DNA from: Cyanobacteria bacterium SZAS-4
GTDB taxonomy: Bacteria > Cyanobacteriota > Vampirovibrionia > Obscuribacterales > Obscuribacteraceae
Length of the DNA stretch: 64,000 nucleotides
Direction of reading: 5' to 3'
Assembly (NCBI GenBank): GCA_018266255.1
Contig: JAFEAT010000002.1
Span: 1-64,000 of the forward strand
This document shows, one piece after another, positions 26,178-33,730 of the stretch. The first letter of the stretch is position 1. Every line of letters begins with the position of its first letter. A program made the translations under genes and the position numbers. Below the pieces are notes generated by a model. The model worked only from the letters and a program-made list of their open reading frames with translations, did no database searches and had not been told where the DNA came from.

Positions 26178-27404
26178 ATGAAGAAGACAATAGCGCAAGC
26201 CGGACCATCAACATTCAATGGCAAGCGGGTTTTAGTTCGAGTAGATTTCAACGTTCCGTTGAATGAAGATTGCACTGTTGCCGACGATTCAAGAATCAAA
26301 GCTGCTATTCCAACTATCGATTTCTTGCGCAAGGCTGGCGCGAAAGTGATTCTCATGTCACATCTAGGCAGACCGAAAGGCGCTTCCGAAAAGCTGAGCC
26401 TTAAACCCGTCGCCGAAAAATTGTCAGAGCTGATGAATACCAAAGTCGCATTCGCTAAAGAATGCGTCGGCGAAGAAGCTGAGAAAGTAGTGAACGGGCT
26501 CAAGAACGGCGAAGTCTGTTTGCTCGAAAACTTGCGCTTCCACGCTGAAGAAGAGAAGAACGACAAAGAGTTCGCCAAGAAACTTGGCGCACAAGGTGAC
26601 GTGTATGTGAACGATGCGTTCGGTACAGCCCACCGCGCTCACGCCAGCACTGAAGGCGTTGCCCACCTGGTTAGACCCGCTCTGGCTGGTCATTTGATGG
26701 AGAAAGAGATCCATCACCTGTCGAGCGCGCTAGATAATCCAGTCAGACCATTTGCCACTATCATCGGTGGCGCTAAAGTATCTTCCAAAATTGGTGTTTT
26801 GGAAAATCTTCTCGCCAAAGCAGACGTTCTGGTTATCGGTGGAGCAATGGCGTTCACCTTCTTGAGAGCCCAGGGCAAGCAAACCGGCAAGTCACTCGTT
26901 GAAGAAGATAAAGTCGAATACTGCAAAGAGTTGTTAGAGAAAGCAAAAGCCAAAGGCGTGACAATCGTGCTTCCTCTCGATGTTGTATGCGCCAAAGAAA
27001 TTAAAGAAGGCACACCAACTGTCACTGTCGACGTAGACAACATTCCTGCCGATCAAATGGGGCTCGACGTTGGACCAAAGACCACTGAATTGATCGACAA
27101 AGAGTTATCTAAGTGCAAAACCATTTTGTGGAACGGACCGCTTGGCGTATTCGAAGTAAAAGGCTTTGAAGTGGCAACCTATCACGTTATCGATACGCTC
27201 GTTAAGCTCACCGTGAGCGGTGTCAAGACGATTGTCGGTGGTGGCGATTCAGTTGCGGCCCTGGGCGCCAAGGGTGTTGTTCCTGAAAAACTTACGCACG
27301 TCAGCACCGGCGGCGGAGCCTCTCTCGAATTTATCGAAGGGCTCGAATTGCCAGGTGTGGCTTGCTTAGACGAAGCAGCACCAGCAACGGCAGCCGTCAA
27401 ATAA
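26178..27404 (+). CDS. pgk: Phosphoglycerate kinase
   Basis: The protein has 408 residues. It transfers the acyl phosphate of 1,3-bisphosphoglycerate to ADP in glycolysis. Diagnostic segments are [16 protein letters not shown], the substrate-binding [23 protein letters not shown], the hinge [17 protein letters not shown], the nucleotide-binding WNGPLGVFE and the final [13 protein letters not shown]...[10 protein letters not shown]. Full length. GGAGTGAGCA gives a Shine-Dalgarno. Order gap then pgk is common, but here a terminator lies between them. Confidence 0.97.
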   Translation: MKKTIAQAGPSTFNGKRVLVRVDFNVPLNEDCTVADDSRIKAAIPTIDFLRKAGAKVILMSHLGRPKGASEKLSLKPVAEKLSELMNTKVAFAKECVGEEAEKVVNGLKNGEVCLLENLRFHAEEEKNDKEFAKKLGAQGDVYVNDAFGTAHRAHASTEGVAHLVRPALAGHLMEKEIHHLSSALDNPVRPFATIIGGAKVSSKIGVLENLLAKADVLVIGGAMAFTFLRAQGKQTGKSLVEEDKVEYCKELLEKAKAKGVTIVLPLDVVCAKEIKEGTPTVTVDVDNIPADQMGLDVGPKTTELIDKELSKCKTILWNGPLGVFEVKGFEVATYHVIDTLVKLTVSGVKTIVGGGDSVAALGAKGVVPEKLTHVSTGGGASLEFIEGLELPGVACLDEAAPATAAVK

Positions 27405-27426
27405 TTTGGGTAAAGTTAGGGTAGAT

Positions 27427-28542
27427 ATGAACCCTCTCGTCGCCAAATCCATCACTGTCAGCTTCTTGCTTATTTCCCTGCTCGCATTTGCCGAGCAGGC
27501 GAAATCGCAGACAGGTGAGCGCTACGAAATGGATGGGAAGCCCGTTTCGAGAGCGTTCTACGAGGCTGGGCTTCTGGTCACTGACGCGAATAATCTGTTG
27601 CGCGCCAATCGCAATCAGGAAGCCAGTGTCAAACTAAAACAGGCTATTGCCGTTGCGCCAGACTATGCCGAGGCGCACTACAACTATGGTCTTTCCATGG
27701 CGAAGCTGGGAAATTCTTCCCTCGCTGTCGAACAATTTCACACGGCGATTAAGCTCAATCCCAATCTGGATCAGTGTTGGATTAGTCTGGGCGGCGTTTA
27801 TCAATCTGCTGGGCAGATCGAAGACGCTATCCAATCTTACAAGCAGTTCCTGACGCGCTTCCCGCGCAGTGCGCAGGCATCGCAGGTTTCTAATTTGGTC
27901 AAGGGTCTTCAGAATGAATTGGGCTCGGGAAGTGCCAAACCTGATGCTCAGGGCTTCGGAGCCAGTGCTCCGGCGAAAGCGGCGGCTGATGATTACCTTG
28001 CCGATGTGACCAAACGCGGCACCTTGCGCTGGCCGTCAGATCACCACGTAATTAGAGTCTATATGCGACCGCCGGTGAATGTCACCGGATATCTACCCAG
28101 ATACGACGCTATTGCGCGCCAGTCATTCACCGACTGGGCGAATGCTTCCGGGGGCGCTTTGAAGTTCCAATTTCAGTCGATTCCGACCAACGCCGACATC
28201 GAATTCTCCTGGATCAGCGATGCATCCAAGCTTGTAAACAAAGCAGAGGCGGGCGAAACACGATTGACCTGCGGCAAGTTCGGCATCGTGCATGGCACAG
28301 TTCGAATTCTCACAGTGCCGCTTATGTCTGGCATTGCGGTCACTCCTAACCGGATTCGTTTGATCTCATTACACGAAATAGGACACGTGCTAGGGTTAAC
28401 AGGACACACCTCGAACCCGAATGACGCTATGTTTTACTCCGCTACGATTGGCGATGAATGGCGAAATCTCTCGCCTCGAGACATTAACACAATGACTCGT
28501 CTATATGCCCCAGCGACTGCATCGGTGAACAATGGTCCATAG
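27427..28542 (+). CDS. Exported TPR protein with matrixin-type zinc metalloprotease domain
   Basis: The protein has 371 residues. ATG 27427 is chosen for the AGGG 6 bases upstream and because it opens a signal peptide (MNPLVAKSITVSFLLISLLAFA). Residues about 55-170 hold three TPR units (YNYGLSMAKLGNSSLAVEQF and similar). The C-terminal half, from about 190, is a matrixin-like (M10-type) domain ending in the zinc motif HEIGHVLGLTGH with a downstream Met in NPNDAMFYS. Expected role: extracytoplasmic protease whose TPR half docks partners. It has a close paralogue in this window at 51462-52703. Its stop overlaps the next gene's start by 11 bases. Confidence 0.87.
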   Translation: MNPLVAKSITVSFLLISLLAFAEQAKSQTGERYEMDGKPVSRAFYEAGLLVTDANNLLRANRNQEASVKLKQAIAVAPDYAEAHYNYGLSMAKLGNSSLAVEQFHTAIKLNPNLDQCWISLGGVYQSAGQIEDAIQSYKQFLTRFPRSAQASQVSNLVKGLQNELGSGSAKPDAQGFGASAPAKAAADDYLADVTKRGTLRWPSDHHVIRVYMRPPVNVTGYLPRYDAIARQSFTDWANASGGALKFQFQSIPTNADIEFSWISDASKLVNKAEAGETRLTCGKFGIVHGTVRILTVPLMSGIAVTPNRIRLISLHEIGHVLGLTGHTSNPNDAMFYSATIGDEWRNLSPRDINTMTRLYAPATASVNNGP

Positions 28543-29467
28543 TCACGGCGGCGGACACAGTCACGGACCCGGTGTCGGCCACAGTCATCATGATTTGAGA
28601 AACGAAAGCAAGAAGGGCATGCTGACAGTGCTCGGCTTGACCGGCGCATTTATGGTGATCGAGTGCATTACCGGCTTTCTGACCGGCAGTCTCGCCATGT
28701 TTGCAGATGCGGGGCACATGCTCAGCGACGTGGCGGCCTTGCTGCTCAGCCTTCTCGCCGTCTGGTTTGCCAGCAAGCCCGCCACACCTGGCAAGACTTA
28801 TGGCTACTATCGCAGCGAAATTTTGGCTGGATTTTTCAATGCTCTCGCGCTTGTAGTGCTGTCTTTGGTCATTGTCTACGAGGCATATCGACGTTTCAGC
28901 GCCCCGCCAGAAGTGCAGGGAATGCCTGTATTAATTGTTGCCGCGCTCGGTTTAACCATGCAGCTGGTCTCGCTCGCAATGCTCAAGAAGAGCGCCGATG
29001 CCTCGATTAACTCCCGTGCTGCTTATTTGGAAATTCTCAGCGATTCGCTCGCCTCAGTCGGCGTCATCGTTTCGAGCCTGATCATCATCTTCACCAAGTG
29101 GTATGCCGCCGACCCAATCATCAGCGGACTCATCGGTCTAGCGATTCTGCCCCGCACGTGGCTGCTCCTGTCCGAGTGCATCAACATCTTGATGGAAGGC
29201 ACTCCAGGGCGCATAGACCTGTCGAGCTTGCGCGAGGCGATAACGTCCGTGCCGGGTGTGCAGGGCGTTCACGACGTACACGTGTGGACCATCACATCAG
29301 GGCTAGACGCCATGTCTGGACACATATTGATCGATAGCAGCGCTCCTGCCGAAGAAGTTTTGACCAGCGTGACCAAAATACTTAACGACGATTTCGACCT
29401 CCACCACACAACAATTCAGGTGGAGCAACTTGTCTGCAAAGGCACCAGTGAGAGTTGTAGCGCTTAA
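28532..29467 (+). CDS. Cation diffusion facilitator (CzcD-type) metal exporter
   Basis: The protein has 311 residues. It exports divalent metals (zinc, cobalt or cadmium class) by proton exchange across the inner membrane. The N-terminus is His-rich (HSHGGGHSHGPGVGHSHHD). Six membrane segments follow with the TM2 site (SLAMFADAGHMLSDVAALLL) and the TM5 site AYLEILSDSLASVGV. The Glu-x3-Asp form is, from memory, also seen in CzcD-subgroup proteins, so I do not treat it as a defect. The cytoplasmic C-terminal domain has GVQGVHDVHVWTITSG and late His/Cys residues. It overlaps the protease gene by 11 bases, so the two are probably translated together. Confidence 0.92.
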   Translation: MVHSHGGGHSHGPGVGHSHHDLRNESKKGMLTVLGLTGAFMVIECITGFLTGSLAMFADAGHMLSDVAALLLSLLAVWFASKPATPGKTYGYYRSEILAGFFNALALVVLSLVIVYEAYRRFSAPPEVQGMPVLIVAALGLTMQLVSLAMLKKSADASINSRAAYLEILSDSLASVGVIVSSLIIIFTKWYAADPIISGLIGLAILPRTWLLLSECINILMEGTPGRIDLSSLREAITSVPGVQGVHDVHVWTITSGLDAMSGHILIDSSAPAEEVLTSVTKILNDDFDLHHTTIQVEQLVCKGTSESCSA

Positions 29468-29615
29468 GTCGTAATTCTCAGCGGCCCGCTTTTAATCAGG
29501 CCATGGGAAGAATACGAAGTCAGTGGGATTTCCACCAATTGTCCCCACACGCTGCTTTTCATACTATTAACCCACAAAGCAGCAGACGACTCTTCTCGGA
29601 ACGCAGGTGGACTTA

Positions 29616-29852
29616 ATGAGCATGTTTCAGGATCCTAAAGACGAAGACAAATTGTGCCAGGTATTGAAAGCCTACGTTGAAGAGTGGGGTCCAGAGAATG
29701 TAATTGTTTCAGTGCCAGAGCACTGGAGTGAGTACAGCACCAGCACTCTAGGTCGAGTCAGACTAGAGTTCGCCACTGAGAACACTGTGTCAATCCGCGT
29801 CGAATATGACTTCGTACGCTTGATCTACGACGTACAACTGCAAGCTGCATAG
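29616..29852 (+). CDS. Small acidic protein, unknown
   Basis: The protein has 78 residues. ATG 29616 is preferred to the GTG at 29607 because AGGTGG lies 5 bases upstream. The composition is acidic and compact (DPKDEDKLCQVLKAYVEEWG) with beta-strand-like repeats later (GRVRLEFATENTVSIRVEYD). It is a single gene with its own strong terminator. The family is not recognised. Confidence 0.72.
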   Translation: MSMFQDPKDEDKLCQVLKAYVEEWGPENVIVSVPEHWSEYSTSTLGRVRLEFATENTVSIRVEYDFVRLIYDVQLQAA

Positions 29853-29873
29853 TCCACTGTAAAAGCATTCTGA

Positions 29874-29907
29874 GCGAGCACCACGCACGGTGCTCGCTTT
29901 TTGTTTT
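29874..29907 (+). terminator. Strong intrinsic terminator
   Basis: GCGAGCACC pairs with GGTGCTCGC around ACGCAC, followed by TTTTTGTTTTT. It lies 21 bases after the small acidic gene. Confidence 0.92.
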
Positions 29908-29913
29908 TCCGAT

Positions 29914-29936
29914 TATACTTGGGACTGGATTATACT
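29914..29936 (+). promoter_or_regulatory. Duplicated -10 boxes close to the downstream start codon
   Basis: Two TATACT hexamers, at 29914-29919 and 29931-29936, sit in a near-repeat (gattatactt). The second is only 8 bases before the ATG at 29945, and there is no Shine-Dalgarno in between. No convincing -35 was found for either. Confidence 0.4.
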
Positions 29937-29944
29937 TATTAGAT

Positions 29945-31135
29945 ATGCGTTCCCAGCGACGATTACCAGCCACGACATTACCGGCGCAAGCAAAGGTGTA
30001 CGGACCTCTTTTATTTGGAGCGTTGGTGCCTGCCTGGTTCGGTCTCATGTGGGTCGGTGCTGTCATTTCGCTGTTTACGGCGAGCAGTCCGATTTATCTT
30101 TTTCCGTACTTTCTATTTCTGACTGTGATTGCATATTTGATGATTCCGTTTTTCATTCATAACTTCGTTCAGATTTGTGTGCAGCGCCACATTCAACAAC
30201 GCGATTATGAGTCAATCGATCGCGCCTACTCAAAGACTCTCATGCTCCTCAACAAACTGCGTTTGAGAAACGGCGGCGTGCGCACTTTCCTGCTGGCAGA
30301 GATTGGGCGCATGCGGTTGATGGAAGGACACTTCGATAGTGCAGAGTCATTTTTTCTCGAAGCAATAGCAAGCACTGTAAATGAACACAGAACTCCGCCA
30401 GTCAATCGAGCCATTTTGTATTTCAATCTCGCAGGTAGTCTGCGGCGACAAGGGTTGCTTCCTGAAGCCAGCGATCGTTATGAGATGGGAATGAAGTTTT
30501 TGACTAGCACAGACGCTAAAACGTTAGCGTTTTTGTCTTACGCAAATTTGGCAATCGCCGCGCTAAAAACAGAGCAAGGAGATTTAGCTGGCGCGGAACA
30601 GTGCTTAATTAAGGCGAAAGAGCTGATGGATAGAACCGACTTACAAAAGGCTTTTCCATCAGTCAGAAAAATTCAAGCGGAATTGTCATGTTTAAGTGCA
30701 CTCACTTTGGTGTTGCTGCGCAAGGGAGATCAACCAGCGGCAGAGATAATTGGCAGAAAGTTTCTCAGTCTCGCGAACTTGCATCTAGGCGAAATCACTT
30801 CGCTCGAGTTGAAGACGCTCAATCAGATAGCGGCAGAGTATCTCGCTCTTGGACAGAACGAACTAGCGGAGAAATTTCTAGAAGTCACTTACGCTGTCGC
30901 CAGAGACTTTCCCTTTCATCCAGATTCGCCGATGGCGCTCGATTCTTTCGAGAAACTTTTGCTGATTACCGGTCGCAAAGCTGAAGTAGACGACATGCGA
31001 CATTGGCTACGACCAGTGCATGATGGTTCTATTGACTTGCTTGAAAGAAAGCATGCGGAATCGTTCGACACTAAGCCGCCCGAGAGTCCGATAGATCCGG
31101 CTGAGACAAAGCCTTCTGACACTTCGATAGATTAG
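29945..31135 (+). CDS. Membrane-anchored TPR protein
   Basis: The protein has 396 residues with a short cytoplasmic N-terminus and two hydrophobic segments at about 20-45 and 50-73 (LFGALVPAWFGLMWVGAVIS; FPYFLFLTVIAYLMIPFFI). About 250 residues of TPR-like helical hairpins follow (AEIGRMRLMEGHFDSAESFF, LAGSLRRQGLLPEASDRYEM). The last 40 residues are Pro/Glu/Thr-rich. Probable role: scaffold on the cytoplasmic or periplasmic face. No Shine-Dalgarno precedes the ATG and a -10 box lies very close to it, so the mRNA may be leaderless. Confidence 0.78.
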   Translation: MRSQRRLPATTLPAQAKVYGPLLFGALVPAWFGLMWVGAVISLFTASSPIYLFPYFLFLTVIAYLMIPFFIHNFVQICVQRHIQQRDYESIDRAYSKTLMLLNKLRLRNGGVRTFLLAEIGRMRLMEGHFDSAESFFLEAIASTVNEHRTPPVNRAILYFNLAGSLRRQGLLPEASDRYEMGMKFLTSTDAKTLAFLSYANLAIAALKTEQGDLAGAEQCLIKAKELMDRTDLQKAFPSVRKIQAELSCLSALTLVLLRKGDQPAAEIIGRKFLSLANLHLGEITSLELKTLNQIAAEYLALGQNELAEKFLEVTYAVARDFPFHPDSPMALDSFEKLLLITGRKAEVDDMRHWLRPVHDGSIDLLERKHAESFDTKPPESPIDPAETKPSDTSID

Positions 31136-31136
31136 C

Positions 31137-31166
31137 TTGACACAAGCCTATCGGATTCAATAGACT
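31137..31166 (+). promoter_or_regulatory. Promoter of tRNA-Gln
   Basis: A consensus -35 TTGACA (31137-31142) and -10 TAGACT (31161-31166) are spaced by 18 bases. Initiation would fall near 31173, just before the tRNA. Confidence 0.65.
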
Positions 31167-31183
31167 GCTTAAAAGACGCATTT

Positions 31184-31255
31184 TGGGGTGTCGCCAAGTG
31201 GTAAGGCAGCTGGTTCTGATCCAGCCATTCCGAGGTTCAAATCCTTGCACCCCAG
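31184..31255 (+). tRNA. tRNA-Gln (anticodon CTG)
   Basis: The cloverleaf is complete: acceptor TGGGGTG/CACCCCA with discriminator G; D arm with GTGGTAA loop; anticodon stem GCTGG/CCAGC with loop TTCTGAT (anticodon 31216-31218); T arm CGAGG-TTCAAAT-CCTTG. The sequence before the T arm (CATTC) is an ordinary short variable loop. CCA is not encoded, and a run of T follows at once and may serve as terminator. Confidence 0.96.
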
Positions 31256-31303
31256 TTTTTTCATTCTATAGCTAACTCTCGTTGTTTCCGTCGTGCTTTT
31301 ACC

Positions 31304-32698
31304 TCAGGATGATCGTCCTCCCAGGTCTTTTTCCATTTGAATGAACGCAGCTTCCTCCTCAGCCGAAGTGAAGATACTGTTTTCGTTTTCGCTGAACCAA
31401 GCCATTCCTACGATCTCAGGGTGCGTTTTTAAATACTGTGTCAGTTCTCTGATGTACTTTGCGTCGGTGGCTGCTCCGAGTGTTGAACTAACACCAGCTT
31501 CACCGATAAAGAATGGCTTGCCTTGTTCGTTTGCGAAGTCGACGCCTGATTGAAAGACTTGTTCCGGTGATTGGTAGCCGGCACCCGCTAAGCCACAATA
31601 ACCATCAGAGCCGATGTAGTCTACATAGTCATTACCGGGATAATAGTCACGGGCAGGTTTTGCCCAAGACGGAGTAGGGACATCGTAGGCACCGGCATTA
31701 GGTGTGAAGACCCATTTGATGTTCGTTACTCCTTGTTTTTCCATAAAATCGTGCATATATTTCCACGAAGCTTTGAACTCTTCAGCCGTACCAAATTGTT
31801 GATTTTTACTGCCGTCCATTTCCCAATTAGGACGCAGAAGAACTTCACCATTAGCGGCTTTCAGATCATCTGCGACGAGCTTCAGATATTCATCGGCTTT
31901 GCCTGAAAGTACATCTTTGTAATCGATGGTGCGTAGTGACAGCATAGGAGTAGTTCCGTAAGCAATGTCTTTTTGCATCGTTGCAAGGTCTGGAACTTTG
32001 CCCAGATTCTCATTCGCATAAATATCGTGAACGTCGCTGTGAATACTGGTTCTCGCGTCGAAATTCACGAGTGCTTGATGGTAATCTCTGGTACCCATGT
32101 CTCCAGGAATGACAGTGGTGCCAAGCATAAAATTGCCGTCGTATGGTGGCTGCGTTGTGCCACCACCAGGAGCAGTGGTGCCACCACCTGGTGAATCATC
32201 TCCAGGCGGATTCTGATGCCCGTGACCGTTACCAGTACCATTGTCGGCTGCATATTGAGCATGTAACTCTTGCTCAACTTCTTTCTCGCGCCTCAAGAGC
32301 GAAGCTTTTTGTTCGGCGGTAATTTCGCCACCATTCTCTCGAGCAAATCGCTCTTCATCATTTTTGATTGCTAGGATGTCCTTGCGAATATCCGCGTAGT
32401 GTCCATTCAGATGACCCGCAGCACTGCGCATTTCTTGACGCAGATCCTCCGCGCCATCTAACACTTCCGCGCGCCATGGATGAAGCTTGTCGAACTCTTC
32501 TGACTGGTGGCTGTACGGATTCGCGGAGAGGTCTATATACTGAAGATCATCGTCATTTTTTTCTGTTCCGGCTGACCACGAAAGGATTGCTTTTCCGTTT
32601 GGTCCAATATCATGAATGTTGAAATAGAGATCAGGATTGGATGCGCGGTCGTTGCTGCGATCGTTGAATTTGTCTGACAATTGTTCGAAGTGCGCCAT
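31304..32698 (-). CDS. GH26-like glycoside hydrolase with repeat N-terminus, no signal peptide
   Basis: The protein has 464 residues with a strong Shine-Dalgarno (GAGGAG 8 bases before ATG). Residues about 1-165 are polar and helical (a DIRKDILAIKNDEERFAREN-like coil), then a Gly/Thr/Pro linker at about 150-185. The catalytic half resembles family 26 beta-mannanases: TTPMLSLRTIDYKD, the acid/base Glu in LLRPNWEMDG, and the nucleophile Glu in PFFIGEAGVSSTLG. Expected activity is on beta-1,4-mannan or a related glycan. No signal peptide is visible although the enzyme type is normally exported; neighbouring large proteins share this trait. Confidence 0.82.
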   Translation of the reverse strand: MAHFEQLSDKFNDRSNDRASNPDLYFNIHDIGPNGKAILSWSAGTEKNDDDLQYIDLSANPYSHQSEEFDKLHPWRAEVLDGAEDLRQEMRSAAGHLNGHYADIRKDILAIKNDEERFARENGGEITAEQKASLLRREKEVEQELHAQYAADNGTGNGHGHQNPPGDDSPGGGTTAPGGGTTQPPYDGNFMLGTTVIPGDMGTRDYHQALVNFDARTSIHSDVHDIYANENLGKVPDLATMQKDIAYGTTPMLSLRTIDYKDVLSGKADEYLKLVADDLKAANGEVLLRPNWEMDGSKNQQFGTAEEFKASWKYMHDFMEKQGVTNIKWVFTPNAGAYDVPTPSWAKPARDYYPGNDYVDYIGSDGYCGLAGAGYQSPEQVFQSGVDFANEQGKPFFIGEAGVSSTLGAATDAKYIRELTQYLKTHPEIVGMAWFSENENSIFTSAEEEAAFIQMEKDLGGRSS

Positions 32699-32998
32699 CG
32701 CGATTTCTCCTCTGGAACAGGAGCGCTGGAATTGGGACTGAGACTGGTAACGGCGATTCAGCCGAAAGAAATTCGGACGCGAATTGTTCAGTGCAGTGCG
32801 GGCAAGTTCTATACTAGCTCTGAATTATTTCAAACTCGTGAAATAGAGAGGTTGGGCATCTGGTCGAACTCTTACAAAAATGTGCTTAAAATGATGCATA
32901 GACGCGCATGCATCAAATTAAGCACAACTTTGTAAGGCCGGACAAGAAGTGATCTCAGATGTGACTAACTAAAATTGAAGTTCCAGATCACCAATCCA
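32699..32998. other. Intergenic region containing the REPIN-like palindrome
   Basis: This is the upstream region of the GH26-like gene and the downstream region of the DUF4937-like gene, 300 bases. Apart from the palindrome at 32870-32937 nothing is recognised; plus-strand ORFs here lack signals. Confidence 0.5.
32870..32937. repeat. REPIN-like inverted repeat (two arms of about 29 bases)
   Basis: The left arm 32870-32898 and right arm 32909-32937 are inverted copies differing at about five positions, around a 10-base spacer. The right arm matches 24262-24290 with one mismatch. The arrangement of a doublet here and a singlet 8.6 kb away is the pattern of REP/REPIN elements. Confidence 0.82.
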
Positions 32999-33640
32999 TC
33001 AATTAGGAAGAACGAGCCAATCATTATTTAGAGCCACTATTCCGCCGACTATTTGCTGAAGATCTTCGCTCACCTTAGAATTCTTGCGCAGCTCCGGCAA
33101 CATTTTTTCAGCATACTCTTCGTGCGCTTCCATACTTTTCCAAAGTGTCGTCACCATGTAGCGAGACGGCTCATGCTCGACTTTGCTGAACACTCCGGCG
33201 AGCATCCCTTCAGCTTTGCACATGCTAGGAATCCAAATTTCTTGCTGCATCTCGACAAAATGCGCTTCGCGTTCCGGCTTGACGAAACAGTCTGCGATGC
33301 GCAGCGCGCATGCTTCTTGCAGACTGGCGGCCATTGATTCGCGGCAGCCCGGCATGTCGTAGGTCGGCGTGAGAAGTGAGACATCTATCGACTCGTAAGT
33401 GTTCATTTGATCGTTGTGCCGCACAATTTTGTCGTGCTGCTGTCTCATGAATTGTTTGTAGTGATTCTCGTCTTGCCACATCGCCACAATGCAGGCTTCT
33501 TCGTTCGACTTGAGATTCCATCCACCAAACTGGCCGAGGAAACCAGGAACCTTTGATAACTGCCGCCATTTGCTCTGAGATGCCGAGAAGGGCACTTCCA
33601 GCTGTTCTGAAACGCGGCACATGATCCACTTGAGAAGCAT
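32999..33640 (-). CDS. Antibiotic-biosynthesis-monooxygenase-like (DUF4937, YdbC-type) protein
   Basis: The protein has 213 residues. The start at 33640 (MLLKWIMCRV) is where this family normally begins and has GGTGG 7 bases upstream; ATG 33676 would add 12 residues. The first half is a dimeric ferredoxin-like barrel: MLLKWIMCRVSEQ, QLSKVPGFLGQFGGWN, CIVAMWQDENHYKQFMRQQHD. The second half repeats a related fold (CFVKPEREAHFVEMQQEIW, MVTTLWKSMEAHEEY). Such proteins act as small monooxygenases or degrade small molecules; the substrate is unknown. Confidence 0.82.
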   Translation of the reverse strand: MLLKWIMCRVSEQLEVPFSASQSKWRQLSKVPGFLGQFGGWNLKSNEEACIVAMWQDENHYKQFMRQQHDKIVRHNDQMNTYESIDVSLLTPTYDMPGCRESMAASLQEACALRIADCFVKPEREAHFVEMQQEIWIPSMCKAEGMLAGVFSKVEHEPSRYMVTTLWKSMEAHEEYAEKMLPELRKNSKVSEDLQQIVGGIVALNNDWLVLPN

Positions 33641-33730
33641 AGCGTAACCACCAAAGCCACTGGCAAAGACGGCCATAGTATATCGCTCTTGTATCGAATC
33701 CTACGCTCTTTCTATTTGATTTTAGGACTA

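Noticed and set aside
28532..29467. Glu in place of His in the TM5 metal site of the CDF exporter
   Set aside because: From memory, ExxxD at this place also occurs in the CzcD subgroup, so it is not treated as a lost residue.
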